A stretch of 64,000 bases of DNA. Origin: Trileptium ribeirensis. Lineage: Eukaryota > Nematoda > Enoplea > Enoplida > Thoracostomopsidae. Below, one piece after another: positions 37,686 through 48,540 of the stretch. The notes beneath the pieces were generated by a model. That model worked only from the letters and a program-made list of their open reading frames with translations. It was not told where the DNA came from and made no database searches. The number at the start of each line of letters is the position of its first letter. The stretch's first letter is position 1. The stretch covers positions 124,001 to 188,000 of the forward strand of contig JASANE010028048.1 in the NCBI GenBank assembly GCA_030248225.1, in the 5' to 3' direction. Both the position numbers and the translations under genes were made by a program.

Positions 37686-37894
37686 ATCTGAAAAATTATT
37701 TGGGCCCTCAGCAACTAGGCTATTGACCGGGGATAAGCTTCTAATATTCGCGGAATACGCGGAAACACAAAATCTTTCTGCACTTGTATGGGAAGCAACT
37801 AGCTCTGCACTGCGGTTTCGTAACAGCAATGCTTTAATGTGTTTATATTGCGATGACATTAAAACTATGGTTATCATTATGCGCTGGCAATGAC
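37686..37894 (+). CDS. Plus-strand terminal exon candidate, second copy of the same layout
   Basis: The frame is open from just after a TGA at 37681. A likely acceptor TTACATTTGAG lies at its start. The reading includes ATRLLTGDKLLIFAEYAETQ and NLSALVWEATSSALRFRNSN, ending MRWQ and TGA. AATAAA follows 13 nt later (37908-37913). The minus strand is also open here for 67 codons, so the strand is not certain; the poly(A) signal favours plus. Not similar by eye to the 36-kb candidate. Function unknown. Confidence 0.33.
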
Positions 37895-37950
37895 ACTTTC
37901 GGGCTAAAATAAAACGCCTATTATATTGTCCACCTGATAGTTGTGGGAAT

Positions 37951-38060
37951 TTGGGTTCGGCTCTAGAGCCTAGCCGACCCTGCTTTGATATATGAAGAGA
38001 CTATGATCCTATCTTAGGCCTGCGCCTATCTTAAGATCTATGTGAAAACCGAACCTAGTG
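37951..38060. mobile_element. Short MITE-like element, second family
   Basis: Inverted ends GGGTTCGGCTCTAG and ACCGAACCTAGT about 110 bp apart. A related sequence lies in the opposite orientation at about 13915-14020 (ending AGAGCCGAACCTAGT, with a shared TTGATATAT interior). Confidence 0.35.
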
Positions 38061-38360
38061 TATCTGAAAAAGGAATACTACTGTAGTATGCTATTCAAAG
38101 GTCTTTTATACCACGTACTGTACAATAGTCTACCAACAACAAAAATACCCGAGATTACCCCATCGGTTGTAAAAATCTCGAAAACCTACAAATCCTTGCT
38201 GGCTATTCAAAACTGCCTCGAAAGTTACCAGAACCGAACTGAGGCGCATCTGAACCGATGCTTTCCCAGGTCAAATTTGGAGGACACCAGCGTAACTGGG
38301 GTACTGAGATTCGCAGAAATGCTTTAAAACCATCTGAAGAGCAGTCGCTGACACGGTTTA

Positions 38361-38804
38361 TGCGGGATTCACGTTATAATGTCCCCACCACTTGGAACTT
38401 ATGTACCCCACACAGTGGTAGGCACACCCTAGACTACAGGTGTCTTAGACAACCCTGTGTTTTTAAATAAAGTTTCAAATAAATTTCAAACAAAGCTAGC
38501 TAATAGTTTGGCTTATTTCAGACGGTGTCAATAACCGTCGTTGCTTTTTCGTTTTGCTGAAGGTTTCCGGCACCCCGTGGAGTCATTTTACATAGGTCCT
38601 ACAGGATACCCTAGAAACACCGCATTGGCAAGCATAAAACACCGAAATACTACAATGCCAAAATGAGGTATCTAGGGTTGTGCCCGACACCCTCATATTT
38701 TGTTATATGGTGTAGGTGTCACTGTCACCGTCTTTACGGTATAGTCTACACTACAGGGGGACAAAAGTTCCAACTGTTGGGGACATTATAACGTGAATCC
38801 CGCA
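38361..38804. mobile_element. MITE, same family, copy 3 (444 bp)
   Basis: Ends TGCGGGATTCACGTTATAAT and ATTATAACGTGAATCCCGCA are a near-perfect inverted pair, flanked by TTA on both sides (38358-38360 and 38805-38807). The 3-bp TWA duplication is the known signature of PIF/Harbinger elements; the family assignment is an inference from this. Confidence 0.78.
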
Positions 38805-39440
38805 TTATGCAGAGGTGAGCCGATCCTGTTTGCAATCAGAGCCAAGCCGAACAAGGTTCGAGAAGGTAGCCTGGCAAGACCTTACAAATCTGCCATTCAC
38901 GTTTGTCAACTAGTTACAGTGAATCCAACATGTCTTATGAATTGGATAGAAAGATCAATTTGTTTCCCACTGAACTGGATGAAATTCATTCCGAACACAA
39001 TTAATTTGTAGCTACCGCCCATCCAACCACCAAAAACGGCGGCTTAAATATCTTATCAGCTTAAAGCAGGTGTGAAAATGATCACGCCATCATAAATTCT
39101 GGCGCAGCACAGACAAACAAATGTTTCCTTTTCCGAAGGATACCCATTAAGAACGAGCTTTATATATAACTCAGCAAATTTACGAACCTTTCTGTATATA
39201 TTTTGAATACCGACTAACAGAAGGAACAATTTAGTCATGTCCACGACAACGTACACTAGTTCTATGAAAGAAGCCAAGAAATGATCACTACAGGGAATCA
39301 CCTATATTTTTGCAGCGGGTGCTAAAAAGATCCACCAATTTTTCGGACATCGTTTGTTAACCAAGAAGTCACCTCCACCATAGCTAAAACTCTAAGAGCA
39401 TGTTGGATTGTGCAGGGTAGCGGTACCTGAGCGTACGTGT

Positions 39441-39873
39441 ACCAGCACACAGCTCTGAGTCCGCCATGAAGCTGCACCAGGTCGGTCTTTGCTAAATCAG
39501 TTGTTTATCGCTATTATATTGCCAGTCACATAAGAAGCAAAATCGATGTGATTGTAAGCTAAATATCATTGATCTGTAAATATTTCCTTGACTATAATAT
39601 AAGCAATTGTTATGAACATAGCAACTGTCCCTTAAAACTAAACATGGCTTTAAATGCGTGCCTGCCACTGCTCTGAGTCTGGCCTGAAACGAGACCAGGT
39701 GCCCTTTGCTAAATCAGTTATTTGTCTCTATTATATTGACAGTTACATAACCAGGGCCAGAAGTGACCGGATTCTAACCTAAATATTGATCTGTAATATT
39801 CCCTTGTCTACACTATGAAAATTTGTTATAAATATAGACACTGTTTCTTAAAAACGAACATGTTTTTAAAAGC
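39441..39873. repeat. Tandem duplication, unit 218 bp
   Basis: Two adjacent copies sharing GCTCTGAGTC, ACCAGGT, CTTTGCTAAATCAGTT, CTATTATATTG and TTGATCTGTAA; the blocks are 218 bp apart. Confidence 0.6.
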
Positions 39874-40249
39874 GAAATGTGTTCCTTAAACGCGTGTAAT
39901 TTGTTCCTTTGTCAAAACATAGGTATTAGGGAACAAAATATCCAAGTAATAATAACTGAATAAATACAAGTTGAAACTCGCTAAAATTTTGGACAACAAT
40001 GCGTCATGCTATCCATTATGTCCGTTGTTCTTTACAGTGTCAGGCGTTCAGTTTGTGCTGAACAAACTTATAAAAACATAGTTACGTTCCTGAAATGACA
40101 GCTTTGCAACCAAGTAGTTTCAAAATGTTTCTTTTGCTATGTTTCTTTTGCTATATCTGGGCGTGCTGGCACCGAATCTGATTACAGCTTTAATGACAGT
40201 TAGTAGTTATTCAAATACTGTAGCCAAGAGCCGTGTTGTTATCTTGGAA

Positions 40250-40411
40250 AGGCCGCCAGAGATAGGTTTAGTAACACTGCGAAGATTTTCTCGAGGAAAT
40301 TTGTTGTATGTTGACGAAGAAATCCGTTCTCATCTTCCGCGTTTACGAACGCCGTGAGATTGGTTAGAATCTTTGTTCGCATGATAGATGATGTCATTTA
40401 TTACCACTCTG
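40250..40411 (-). CDS. Coding-like segment, strand ambiguous
   Basis: The minus strand has an ATG-started frame of about 52 codons (it contains ILTNLTAFVNAEDENGFLRQ and HTTNFLEKIFAVLLNLSLAA) ending in TAA. The plus strand of the same DNA (40139-40357) is also open for 72 codons and contains VAKSRVVILERPPEIGLVTL. Both read like protein, so one must be a shadow. I lean to minus on composition but cannot prove it. No convincing donor or poly(A) signal fixes the ends. Confidence 0.25.
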
Positions 40412-41586
40412 TTACTGTCTAAAAATTGCAGAAAGCTTCCTGTCTAACAGCAGCATTAGACGTCGTGTTTATCAATTACCATAGCGTTTGAAGCGCGTCC
40501 GCACAAGCGATTCGGATTCAGAACCGGCGTTCTATACTGTCTGCAGTGGTTGAGATTTATTCTTCATTGAAAAATCGGTAGCTTATTTCATAATAGTTGC
40601 GAAGCGTCTTCCGGCAAGCGATATCCGCATTATAAACATAAACAAGCTAACGGCTTTTAGATTTAAATATATTTATCTGGATTTTTCCCTAGATTATTAA
40701 CAGAGCCGCCACGATTATTATGTAAATTTTCGCTCCATCGATTCCTATCCCATTCCGTTAGATTTCCCATGGAAATTCTAATTCCCCTGCGAAGTTTTAT
40801 TTCCTAGATCATTCGACTTGTTATAAACTAACTGACTAATCTTAAAATTCGACAAGCAAGGCAATAAATGTCATATAAAGTATATGCGCTAAAATCGCGC
40901 TCTAGATACCCATGCAAGTTATAGATTATTTTACGAACAATCTATAATATATGCAGCGTTCACATGAGGTACACTGTCCACAGCGTTTGGATCTTTAATT
41001 CTTCAGTAGCCAATGAATCTCTACAACACAAACGATAGCAATTACGCCCATAGTATATCACAAGAACTGATGTTATATTTGATATCATCTGGTGAATTGT
41101 CTGCGGATCAGGCTGTGCTTTGTTACCTTAGTTTGTTATAACGAATGCCATCAACCTTTATCTTATTGTAAACTGACACGTTTAAAAGTCGTAGCTTTGG
41201 CAATGCGATCACCTTACCTTAGTAAATATTTACTAGGCGCGTAGCGTGTATTTTACTGTTAGTTTATCCGACTGCTTATTGATTTCTATTATAAGTTTCT
41301 CTTTATAGCGCCAAGAAGATTTCAATTGACGATACCGGCTACATAAATTTTAAAATTTAAAGCTATCCTGCATAATATAACAATACAGACTAAACTGTTA
41401 CCGTTATTTACAGTTTTAAGGTTTACAAAAATATAGGATTGTTAGCAAATGTCTTAAAAGCCAAAGATTTAACTATCGTTCAATCAAAATTTTTACGCCA
41501 TACTGGCAAAGCATTCATCCCAGGCGGTTGAACAATACAAGGCGGATTCTTGGACATAAACTACATACACAATGCATGTGCTTATA

Positions 41587-41850
41587 GTGAATACGGTTAT
41601 AACCAAAATGTTATTACAGTGAAATGCATATTTAGTTCTACCTAAATTACGTAGACTAAAATCTCAATGGATAAAGGTATGACACCTTCATTGGCTGCAG
41701 CTGGAAAAGATATGGCTGATGACTGGGACTTACAGTAAATATTCATTGGACTGAGCGTCTGGTGAATGGGGTTATAATGAAAATGCTATAACAATGAAAC
41801 GTTCGTTTGGACCCGGCTAAACTGTCTAAACCAAAAGAAAGATGGATGTA
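41587..41850. repeat. Direct repeat, unit 175 bp (partial)
   Basis: GTGAAT(AC/GG)GGTTATAA at 41587 and 41762, followed by matching AAAATG(T/C)TAT, ACAGTGAAA/ACAATGAAA and a TAGACTAAAATC/TCTAAACCAAAAG stretch. Confidence 0.45.
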
Positions 41851-42925
41851 GTAAAACTGTCGTTATAGTCAATTTTTTGGTGCGTCCCAAGCTATTTAAC
41901 TGTAAACGCATTCTGTTTAATATATAAATATATCACACATATATGTATCTAATTGTAGTTAATGTTGTATAATGACACCTCTATTTAAAATCACATCACA
42001 CAACATATAAACAAATACAGAAAGTATAATATAAATGATGTGCTAAGACTATGCTACAATAATTGATGCTTTGTGGGGCGCCGTCTTTCAAATGTACCTA
42101 AGTCCATGTTTATAAGCATTATCCAGCTGTTAAAATACATCGAAACGTTTTAGCAGCAGCCAAATTTCTATAGCAAGATTTAAAAACACATAAAAAAGCC
42201 ACGTGAATTGATACAAAGAAAAATAATGAACCACGGTATTAGCCTCCTAGGCAGTATATGTTATTTAATGAAACGACGACATTAAAGCTAGCATTACCGC
42301 TGCGTTCCAGCTAACGTCAAATCGGTCATACTGCCAGACTAATTAAAATATTACTGAAGGTGTGTTCAGACATTCCGATTTCCGACTCAAAATTGGGAGT
42401 AAAAAGTCAGATCAGAATTTGCTTAAATTAATCACAATTTTAATACATAGCTAGGTTTAATTATTTCGTAATATATTCAGCTTTTGTTTTCGCTTATGGG
42501 TTTTCGCTTTTGGGTCTTCCTAATAAATTCTATTCAATTTTTACTATATTTTGCATGTCGACACCTGTGGCGCTTTGTATGAATAGTTTGTAACGTCGAT
42601 TCAGAAGGTGCTACCGCAAAAGTTTCTAAAGCTGTAAAATTTGATGTTATAACATTTGTTTCTTAAGTAATGTATGTCTGCATCATTTTCTATTTGAACT
42701 ATACAGATTTTCGGTCTATGAGCACCGACGTGGAATAACACTCTCTGTTACTATAGAGATTTTATTCAAAGATTTCTGCATAGGATGTTTCGTTGATACG
42801 ATGTCAACGTTCGGACAAGATAATGTTCACACAAATTATTAAAAATGTCTGCACATTCAGGTATGAGAAATGGTATTTTCCGCGAAAAGGCAGCTGGAGA
42901 TATAGGAATATGTACCCAAATTAAA

Positions 42926-43272
42926 GTATCCGCTTAGGCAAAGCAGTATCATACTCCATCTCGAAAGCGGTAGTTAAAATTATTCTGGTGAGGTCTATTT
43001 TAGGGCAAGATATTAGCTCAATTATTCGGAATCAAATCAGCTTAAGCTTATCTCATAAATCCTTGCATGGCTCAAAGCCTTCAAAAACGTCCGATTCATA
43101 TGATGCACCATCTACGATAAGATCTCCAAATTATGCAACACGTATTCCAAGTGGACATTTCAGTCTTGTACATTTCCGTAGGCTAGACAGACATGTTACG
43201 TCTAACCTAACTACCAGATCCACTAATTGTTGGCTTAGCTTCACTGTCGTTGAAGAAGTCTTATTCAATTAA
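42926..43272 (+). CDS. Long coding-like frame, unassigned
   Basis: Open for about 115 codons on the plus strand, Ser/Thr/Arg-rich (for example SHKSLHGSKPSKTSDSYDAP), ending TAA. The opposite strand over 43130-43270 is also open and Leu/Val-rich. Such a length is unusual in DNA this AT-rich, so one strand may hold an exon. I see no pair of good splice sites and no homology. Confidence 0.2.
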
Positions 43273-43382
43273 CGTTAAAGTTCGTTGGTTGTTATTTACA
43301 GTTCTACAATGGTTACAGAGATGCGGAGTTTAGTGGTGACCTTGTCAAGCCAAAGTTGCTTGTATCATTTCTTGTAAAAGCA

Positions 43383-43640
43383 TCACATTGTGTCGCGTTT
43401 GTAACACAAAAAGCTTTCAGTTATTTGGTTAAAGTGGTTCCGCTGAACCGATTGAGACAAAAACATAGTCCAGATTGACTCCCGGCGACAAATGCATACC
43501 CCCGCTATTTCAAATCCCGACAGACCTTCTGGAGCGCGTGCATGATATTGAGCTAGTTCATTTTGTCGTGAACACAGTTTAGGTCTACGTGTAGACACCT
43601 TACCTTGTAAATAATGCATAACGGCAGATAATACATCGAA
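43383..43640 (-). CDS. Coding-like frame, unassigned
   Basis: A minus-strand frame of about 85 codons containing SRQNELAQYHARAPEGLSGF and Cys/Arg-rich text, ending TGA at 43383. A strong donor (TTACAAG then GTAAGG) lies inside it at 43603. Upstream of that donor, another frame from an acceptor near 43718 reads as a hydrophobic, membrane-like segment ending at 43604. The two readings compete. Not linked to gene 2 by phase. Confidence 0.2.
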   Translation of the reverse strand, partial: FDVLSAVMHYLQGKVSTRRPKLCSRQNELAQYHARAPEGLSGFEIAGVCICRRESIWTMFLSQSVQRNHFNQITESFLCYKRDTM

Positions 43641-44329
43641 AAATTAGTTATGAATCTTCCAGCCAACGACAATAACGTAAAAAATATACATGACATGAAC
43701 TTTACTCTGTAATTATTTAAAATTTCGTATAGACTGAATGGTAGCAGTATCTAAATTTAACGCGCTGTAGGTATAATATATATGTGGGATTGAGCTGAAA
43801 GTATGGTATATGCTTTAGTGGGACATGTTAAGCTTACACGAGCTTTAGCATTTTAGAGTTTTGCCCGCATAATTTCCCGTTTAGCTGCAATACCTATAAT
43901 AGTTTCGAGTCTGTTTTCTGACCCATGTTAGGTTTAAAATGATGTCTGGCGTTTCCTTTAACACTCGATCAGACATAATACCGCGATTACCTCAGTCAAA
44001 TCTGGCATATTAACCGAAGTGATGCTTTATCATTTAACAATGTTGAAAAACTGTGAAAGAACTATATACCCATACAACAATGTTGTGATAGCTTTACTCA
44101 ACCAAAAATTATGTAATGTCAGACATTGCTATACATACGAACAATGCTGCAAAACAGCGGACATAACATGAGTCCGGCTGCAGTGAGAACATTTTCACGG
44201 AATCGAAAGCTTATAACCATTGTTTAAACCATGGCATAAATACTGGTACTATTATGCGCTGATTGTATTGACCTTAAGGTCATTTCTACTAGCCCGTTCA
44301 AATTGCATCCGGCCCATCTCATAGAAAAT

Positions 44330-44480
44330 GTACAAAAGTGTAGTATCCGAATCGGATGCTGTGGCGTGCAAAATACATACACATATACGATGTAAACGGT
44401 AGGCACAGAATTTGGTCGTATCGAGAACGAACGAATGCATTGTGACCGCAAATCGGATGCGAACGGATCAGATCGTATCG
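44330..44480. repeat. Dispersed repeat shared with 51.76-51.93 kb
   Basis: GCACAGAATTTGGT(C/A)GTATCGA and TGTGACCGCAAATCG match the copy at 51860-51915. Upstream blocks with ATCCGA(A/T)TC also correspond. Confidence 0.5.
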
Positions 44481-44574
44481 GCCTAAGCTGAATTTGCGAA
44501 AGTTATGGGCTTTAGCCTCAGAATTCGAGGCTTGCTCTAAAATGTTGTTTAATGGACTATACTGCTAACGCTTT

Positions 44575-44860
44575 GAAGTGTCAGAAGGTATCCGGGGTCA
44601 CGCGGGGAGGGCGGTCGTCTCAGAGAGAGAATGTTTAGAAGCCCTCGGTGGCGGTCCTCTCGGTGAGTGGGTGCTGGAACAGTTGACGACATCCTTCTCC
44701 CTGGAGGACCCATTTGTACCAATTTTTCCACTTCTTGATACAATTTTCCCGGGGGGTGCAACAATAGGCGGGTAGGTGTACCCTCGGCGTGGTGGACAGA
44801 ACAGGACAGGCACCCGGCGAGGCGAAGCTTCGGAGGGTACCCTCTGAACACCTGCTTCGG
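44575..44860. repeat. GC-rich dispersed module, copy 4
   Basis: Shares GGTGCTG, AGTTGACGAC and the GTACC..TTTTT..GACAATTTT-like core with the 59-kb copy. The open frames over it on both strands are compositional. It lies directly after gene 2 exon 2. Confidence 0.45.
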
Positions 44861-44906
44861 TATGTATAAAATAAACTGAAAAAACACAGTATAACGACAA
44901 ACTTAC

Positions 44907-44932
44907 AGACGATGAGGATTCACCATGTCGCA
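44907..44932 (-). CDS. Gene 2 exon 2 (26 nt) after a 43-nt intron
   Basis: Acceptor TTGATAG (exon from 44932) and consensus donor GTAAGT (from 44906). It enters in phase 1 and leaves in phase 0, encoding (V)RHGESSSS. The preceding intron, 44975-44933, would be only 43 nt: GTGAGT, a T-rich stretch, then TAG. A GC-rich repeat module lies directly downstream in the next intron. Retention of this intron would instead give the longer frame ending at 44920. Confidence 0.35.
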
Positions 44933-44975
44933 CTATCAATATCAATATGCTTAGGAACAAAAAATTTAAACTCAC

Positions 44976-45294
44976 CAAGAATCATTAATGTCATTGCAGC
45001 TATCGATGAGCGGCGTTCATTTGAATTTCGTCCGTGGCTACCATCCTTTGGCTTAGTTGCAACACTAACATTACCAGCTCCATAAGCCGTTAGTAAATTA
45101 ATATTTTCGATACTTTCAGAATGTTTTGCCGAGCAACGTCTCAACAATGAATTGCCGCTAATCCCGCCGTCGAAGATCGACGTTGTTGATGTAGCAACCG
45201 TTGAACCTAGCTTACTGCAAAAGTCTTGAATGGATACACTTAGCGATGGCCCACCACATTTAGTATCAGCGTTAGATGACGGAACCTTCAGCAT
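44976..45294 (-). CDS. Gene 2 exon 1, Ser-rich N-terminus
   Basis: ATG at 45294-45292, then 106 open codons to a consensus donor (ATTCTTG then GTGAGT, intron from 44975). The product begins MLKVPSSNADTKCGGPSLSV and has a run of Ser/Thr/Gly/Asn residues, then a basic RRSS stretch and a short hydrophobic end (AAMTLMIL). It has the polar, low-complexity character of a disordered N-terminus, like exon 1 of gene 1. A 124-codon frame continues through the donor to a stop at 44920; I prefer the spliced form. No signal peptide is seen. Confidence 0.52.
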
Positions 45295-45581
45295 ATTTAT
45301 TTATTTTACTTGCAAACTTAGCAAACTATTTATATCTTAAATTTTGGAACTATAAAGTATCAAATGAAAGACTGAAAAGACTAAGTTAAAAGGGATAATA
45401 TTTTTTATTATATTTTGTAAATCTTAATACAAGTTTCATAGATATAATTTTGACACATTTATGCGCATTGGATATCACATGTGACCCGAATATTGTCCAT
45501 TAAACATCTGGCTTTGTCGCATGTACATTCGACGTCCATTGATAAACCTGCGATTTATTGACAAAATCAATCACGGATCAA

Positions 45582-45620
45582 TGAATCAATCAATCAATCA
45601 ATAAATAAATAAATAAATAT
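45582..45620. repeat. Compound microsatellite (AATC)n(AAAT)n
   Basis: ATGAATCAATCAATCAATCA followed directly by five AAAT units. Confidence 0.8.
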
Positions 45621-45960
45621 AGCATACAAAGCAAACGCGGACGACATCGGGTCCAGCAATTTAAGCCATATTCCCGAATCAGCTGTATCCCTTAAGTCTT
45701 TTATTCGCCTATTGGAAGTCAAGGATTATAGCATATGGAACTTAACTCACAATACGGACATAATTCTTCCAGCCACCGCATGTCTCGACACGGCAATTTT
45801 TGATCACTTAGAATTTGTTAGAACAATGCACGGGAAACCGCCGCTATTAAACAAATTACAATTACCCAATTAACTCTCTCCTACCTAAACTGTATATTTC
45901 GTACAGTCTCGAACAAAGCTTTGAAGCATTGATTAAGCCTGGATCGTTTTTGCTACGAAC

Positions 45961-46020
45961 CTTGTACGCCAAGCACTACGCTATTTATCAGCTATTGCCT
46001 GATGCCTTATGGAACCTTGC
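45961..46020 (-). repeat. tRNA-derived SINE head, copy 2 (5' part)
   Basis: About 60 nt align with the 61.5-kb copy: GGTTCCATAAGGCATC, then TAGCTGATAAATAGCGTAGTG. The region carrying the B box has diverged or is truncated. Confidence 0.42.
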
Positions 46021-47938
46021 AACACAAACGAATAATAGATTGCGCACAAACGAACACCAAAAACATGCTCTGTAGTACATCGATTTGCAATGTACGCTGT
46101 GTCTAATTGTAATCTTATACACTAAGACTAATAGAGCATTAGTCCATATTTTGCTTAACCCTTTTCTTCTTAAAAACCACCTAAATACGGCTAGTTTTCT
46201 TTTATTTTTCTGTTATAACTTTACACCATTTTTATTTCTAGTTGCTGATCGCTTAGGGCTAAGAATTATAATATCTGAAATAAACTAGGCAACATATTTT
46301 AGCAGTAGTCTGTGGCTATAAGTTTTCGGCTTGCTGAGAACTTCATTTATGAACTACATCAATAAGAATAGTTTGCGGTTGGTGTTGGTTGTCGAAAAAA
46401 GATTTCTTTATCTAGTCATTTAGTTTTTTCTAGAATCTAAAATTGGCACCATAATATTAGAGGCTAAACTTAATAGTTCGACTTGTGTCTAGTAAAAGAA
46501 TGACATGGGTTAAATCCGAAGATCGTTGTTTAACTGATGTAAATTTAGTTCTAAATACTTGTTATTCTTTACTCGACGTTACTAGTATCCACGAAATTTT
46601 ATATCTTGTTTGTATTCATCGACCCAATACATTGAGCTTGAAACTGGATTTTCTACCTCTATTAACACACGTTGTATTCAAATTAATAAAACCGTGCAGT
46701 ATAACTGCTTTTCGATGGGCGTAATCCGGCGGAAACTGTTCGCGAGCACACTGCTCTGCAATGTAAATCGTGCGACTTTGTGTTAACGAAAATTCATCGA
46801 AAATGAATTTTTTCCGGATGAAAATTTACCGGATTTGGGCTTGGCTGGTTTTGTTCGCGAACACTGCGAGCTAAACTATACCACTAATTAATCTGTGAAG
46901 CGGCTATTGCATTAAATTTTATAACGAATGCAGAAAAGTCCAATAAAACTTAATAATCATTATATAACCGTTTTCTGGCTAATTGAAAATGACTAAAGTT
47001 CTGTTTCGAACACAAGGTGTAATTTCTGGTACTTGTTTCTAATGCTATTAATTCTCTGTTAACGACAACCTCTCCAATATGTCCATTTGTTCCGTTTTGC
47101 GATTCGGTATCGGTTAATACGAAATAGGATGGTTGATGGGTGCAGATTAAGTTAGCTCACGCAGTAACCGGAAAATAAAATTTTAATTGTATAACAACTT
47201 TAAATTGTCTCTAACACTTCCATTAAAAATCATGACTTGTAGTGCTGACTGAAAAACTTACCCTTATTCCATACTAGATGCAACGCCGTGACGATTTGGT
47301 TCCCAACATCAATCACTTTAACATTGTACGGTTAAGAATACTTGTCCTTTGGTAAAGTATGGAGCAGGCGTAGCATCGAAATACATCTACATATGTATTG
47401 AAAATTTGGGACAGACAAGAAAATTTCAAACCATTCACAGATCTATGGGACAACACCGCAATAATAAATACAAACTTTCATAAATTAAATGGTATACATT
47501 TTAATACAATGTTCTTTCATTGTTCGTATATATCTCATCTGGTTTCCATTTACTATATCAACCACTTGGGTTTCATGAAGTATAAATCAGTAACATTTGT
47601 AGAAAATAGATATTTTGTGCTTGTTTGCTGGTTTATTACTTAAAATAGGTCATTTATCCGAGATTTTGCTCTCCACCACTTCGTGTTTCGGAATGTGTCC
47701 TAATAATATCACAGTTTCATATCTCTGTGATCATAAATTTTCGGTATAACTCAAACTCCTATTTGATAAATGAAGACAACTATTGTTTGCCTACGCTAAA
47801 ATGACACGCACTTTATAAATTTCTAAAATTATATGTTACAAGATTCTGGCTATCCGCTGCAGTTTACAGCAAAACAGAATCTTTATATGTACACATTGTG
47901 TTGCTTAAATTCCAATTCGCAGCGAAAATATGGTGCTT

Positions 47939-48165
47939 CTCAGGACTGTGCGACTATTTCTACCTTACAAAATAAACGAGTCTCCTTCACTTTATACTAC
48001 AGCACACAAGTGATAATTCTTTCGAAGCGAAAATATGGAAATATTTAATTACTATAATAGTATTAACTATCCTAACAACGAAAAACGGAACGAGTGCTGA
48101 TTCTCAGCACTGTGTGACTATTTCTACCTTACAAACTAAACGAGTCTGCTAAGCCTCCTTCATAA
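47939..48165. repeat. Direct repeat, about 55 bp, spaced 165 bp
   Basis: CTCAG(G/C)ACTGTG(C/T)GACTATTTC and ACAAA(A/C)TAAACGAGTCTGC/TCC occur at 47939 and 48104. A second GCGAAAATATGG repeat lies between them. Confidence 0.55.
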
Positions 48166-48443
48166 CCCCAGAAACACAATAATGCACAAACGAGATGTTG
48201 ACGACAGCATTACGGCATATTCGGTACATATCAAACCATATGACCAAAAATATAGAAACATTCTGAACTTACAAGTTTCATAAAAAATTCCAATTTCTAG
48301 AGTTATTTTACCTTGTGACCAGTAACGTGTCCTTTGCGTGTTGAAATATCTTACTTATATGGTATTCCGAAGCAATACAGATAGTATAGTTAACATTATA
48401 ATGCCCGAAAATAATTGAGTATCATGCTATATCTAGCAACCTC

Positions 48444-48540
48444 GAGTCTGCGCCAGGAATTGAATCCCGATTGCTGAAAAGGGGATACGCAAACCACTGC
48501 TCAATCTTGGAGCTGTTTTGATTGCCTAAGAAACCGCATG
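48444..48540 (-). repeat. tRNA-derived SINE head, copy 3 (Lys-tRNA-like)
   Basis: On the minus strand there is an A-box-like AAGATTGAGCAGTGG, an anticodon-loop-like CTTTTCA and a good B box GGGATTCAATTCC. The 5' extension matches the 46.0 and 61.5 kb copies (GGTTTCTTAGGC, then ACAGCTCC). Confidence 0.42.

Larger units (their letters stand above)
29342..45294 (-). other. Gene 2 span (tentative): small-exon minus-strand gene
   Basis: Tentative chain of coding exons at 45294-44976, 44932-44907, 37244-37199, 35500-35463, 34494-34457, 30327-30291 and 29575-29342. Every junction is GT..AG and the phases agree (1,0,1,0,2,0). The total is 738 nt, 245 codons plus stop. The first exon is Ser-rich. Later exons read as a helical, Cys/aromatic-containing domain (for example YWRLCEPV, then SIPKCNRNFLVSY, then LLDCIFALNEP). 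The internal exons are only 26-46 nt, so chance matches are a real risk. No AATAAA follows the last stop, so the gene may continue to lower coordinates. Family unknown. Confidence 0.35.

Noticed and set aside
44598..44978. 126-codon frame over the 44.6-kb GC-rich block
   Set aside because: The block is a dispersed repeat; frames on both strands are open because of composition.
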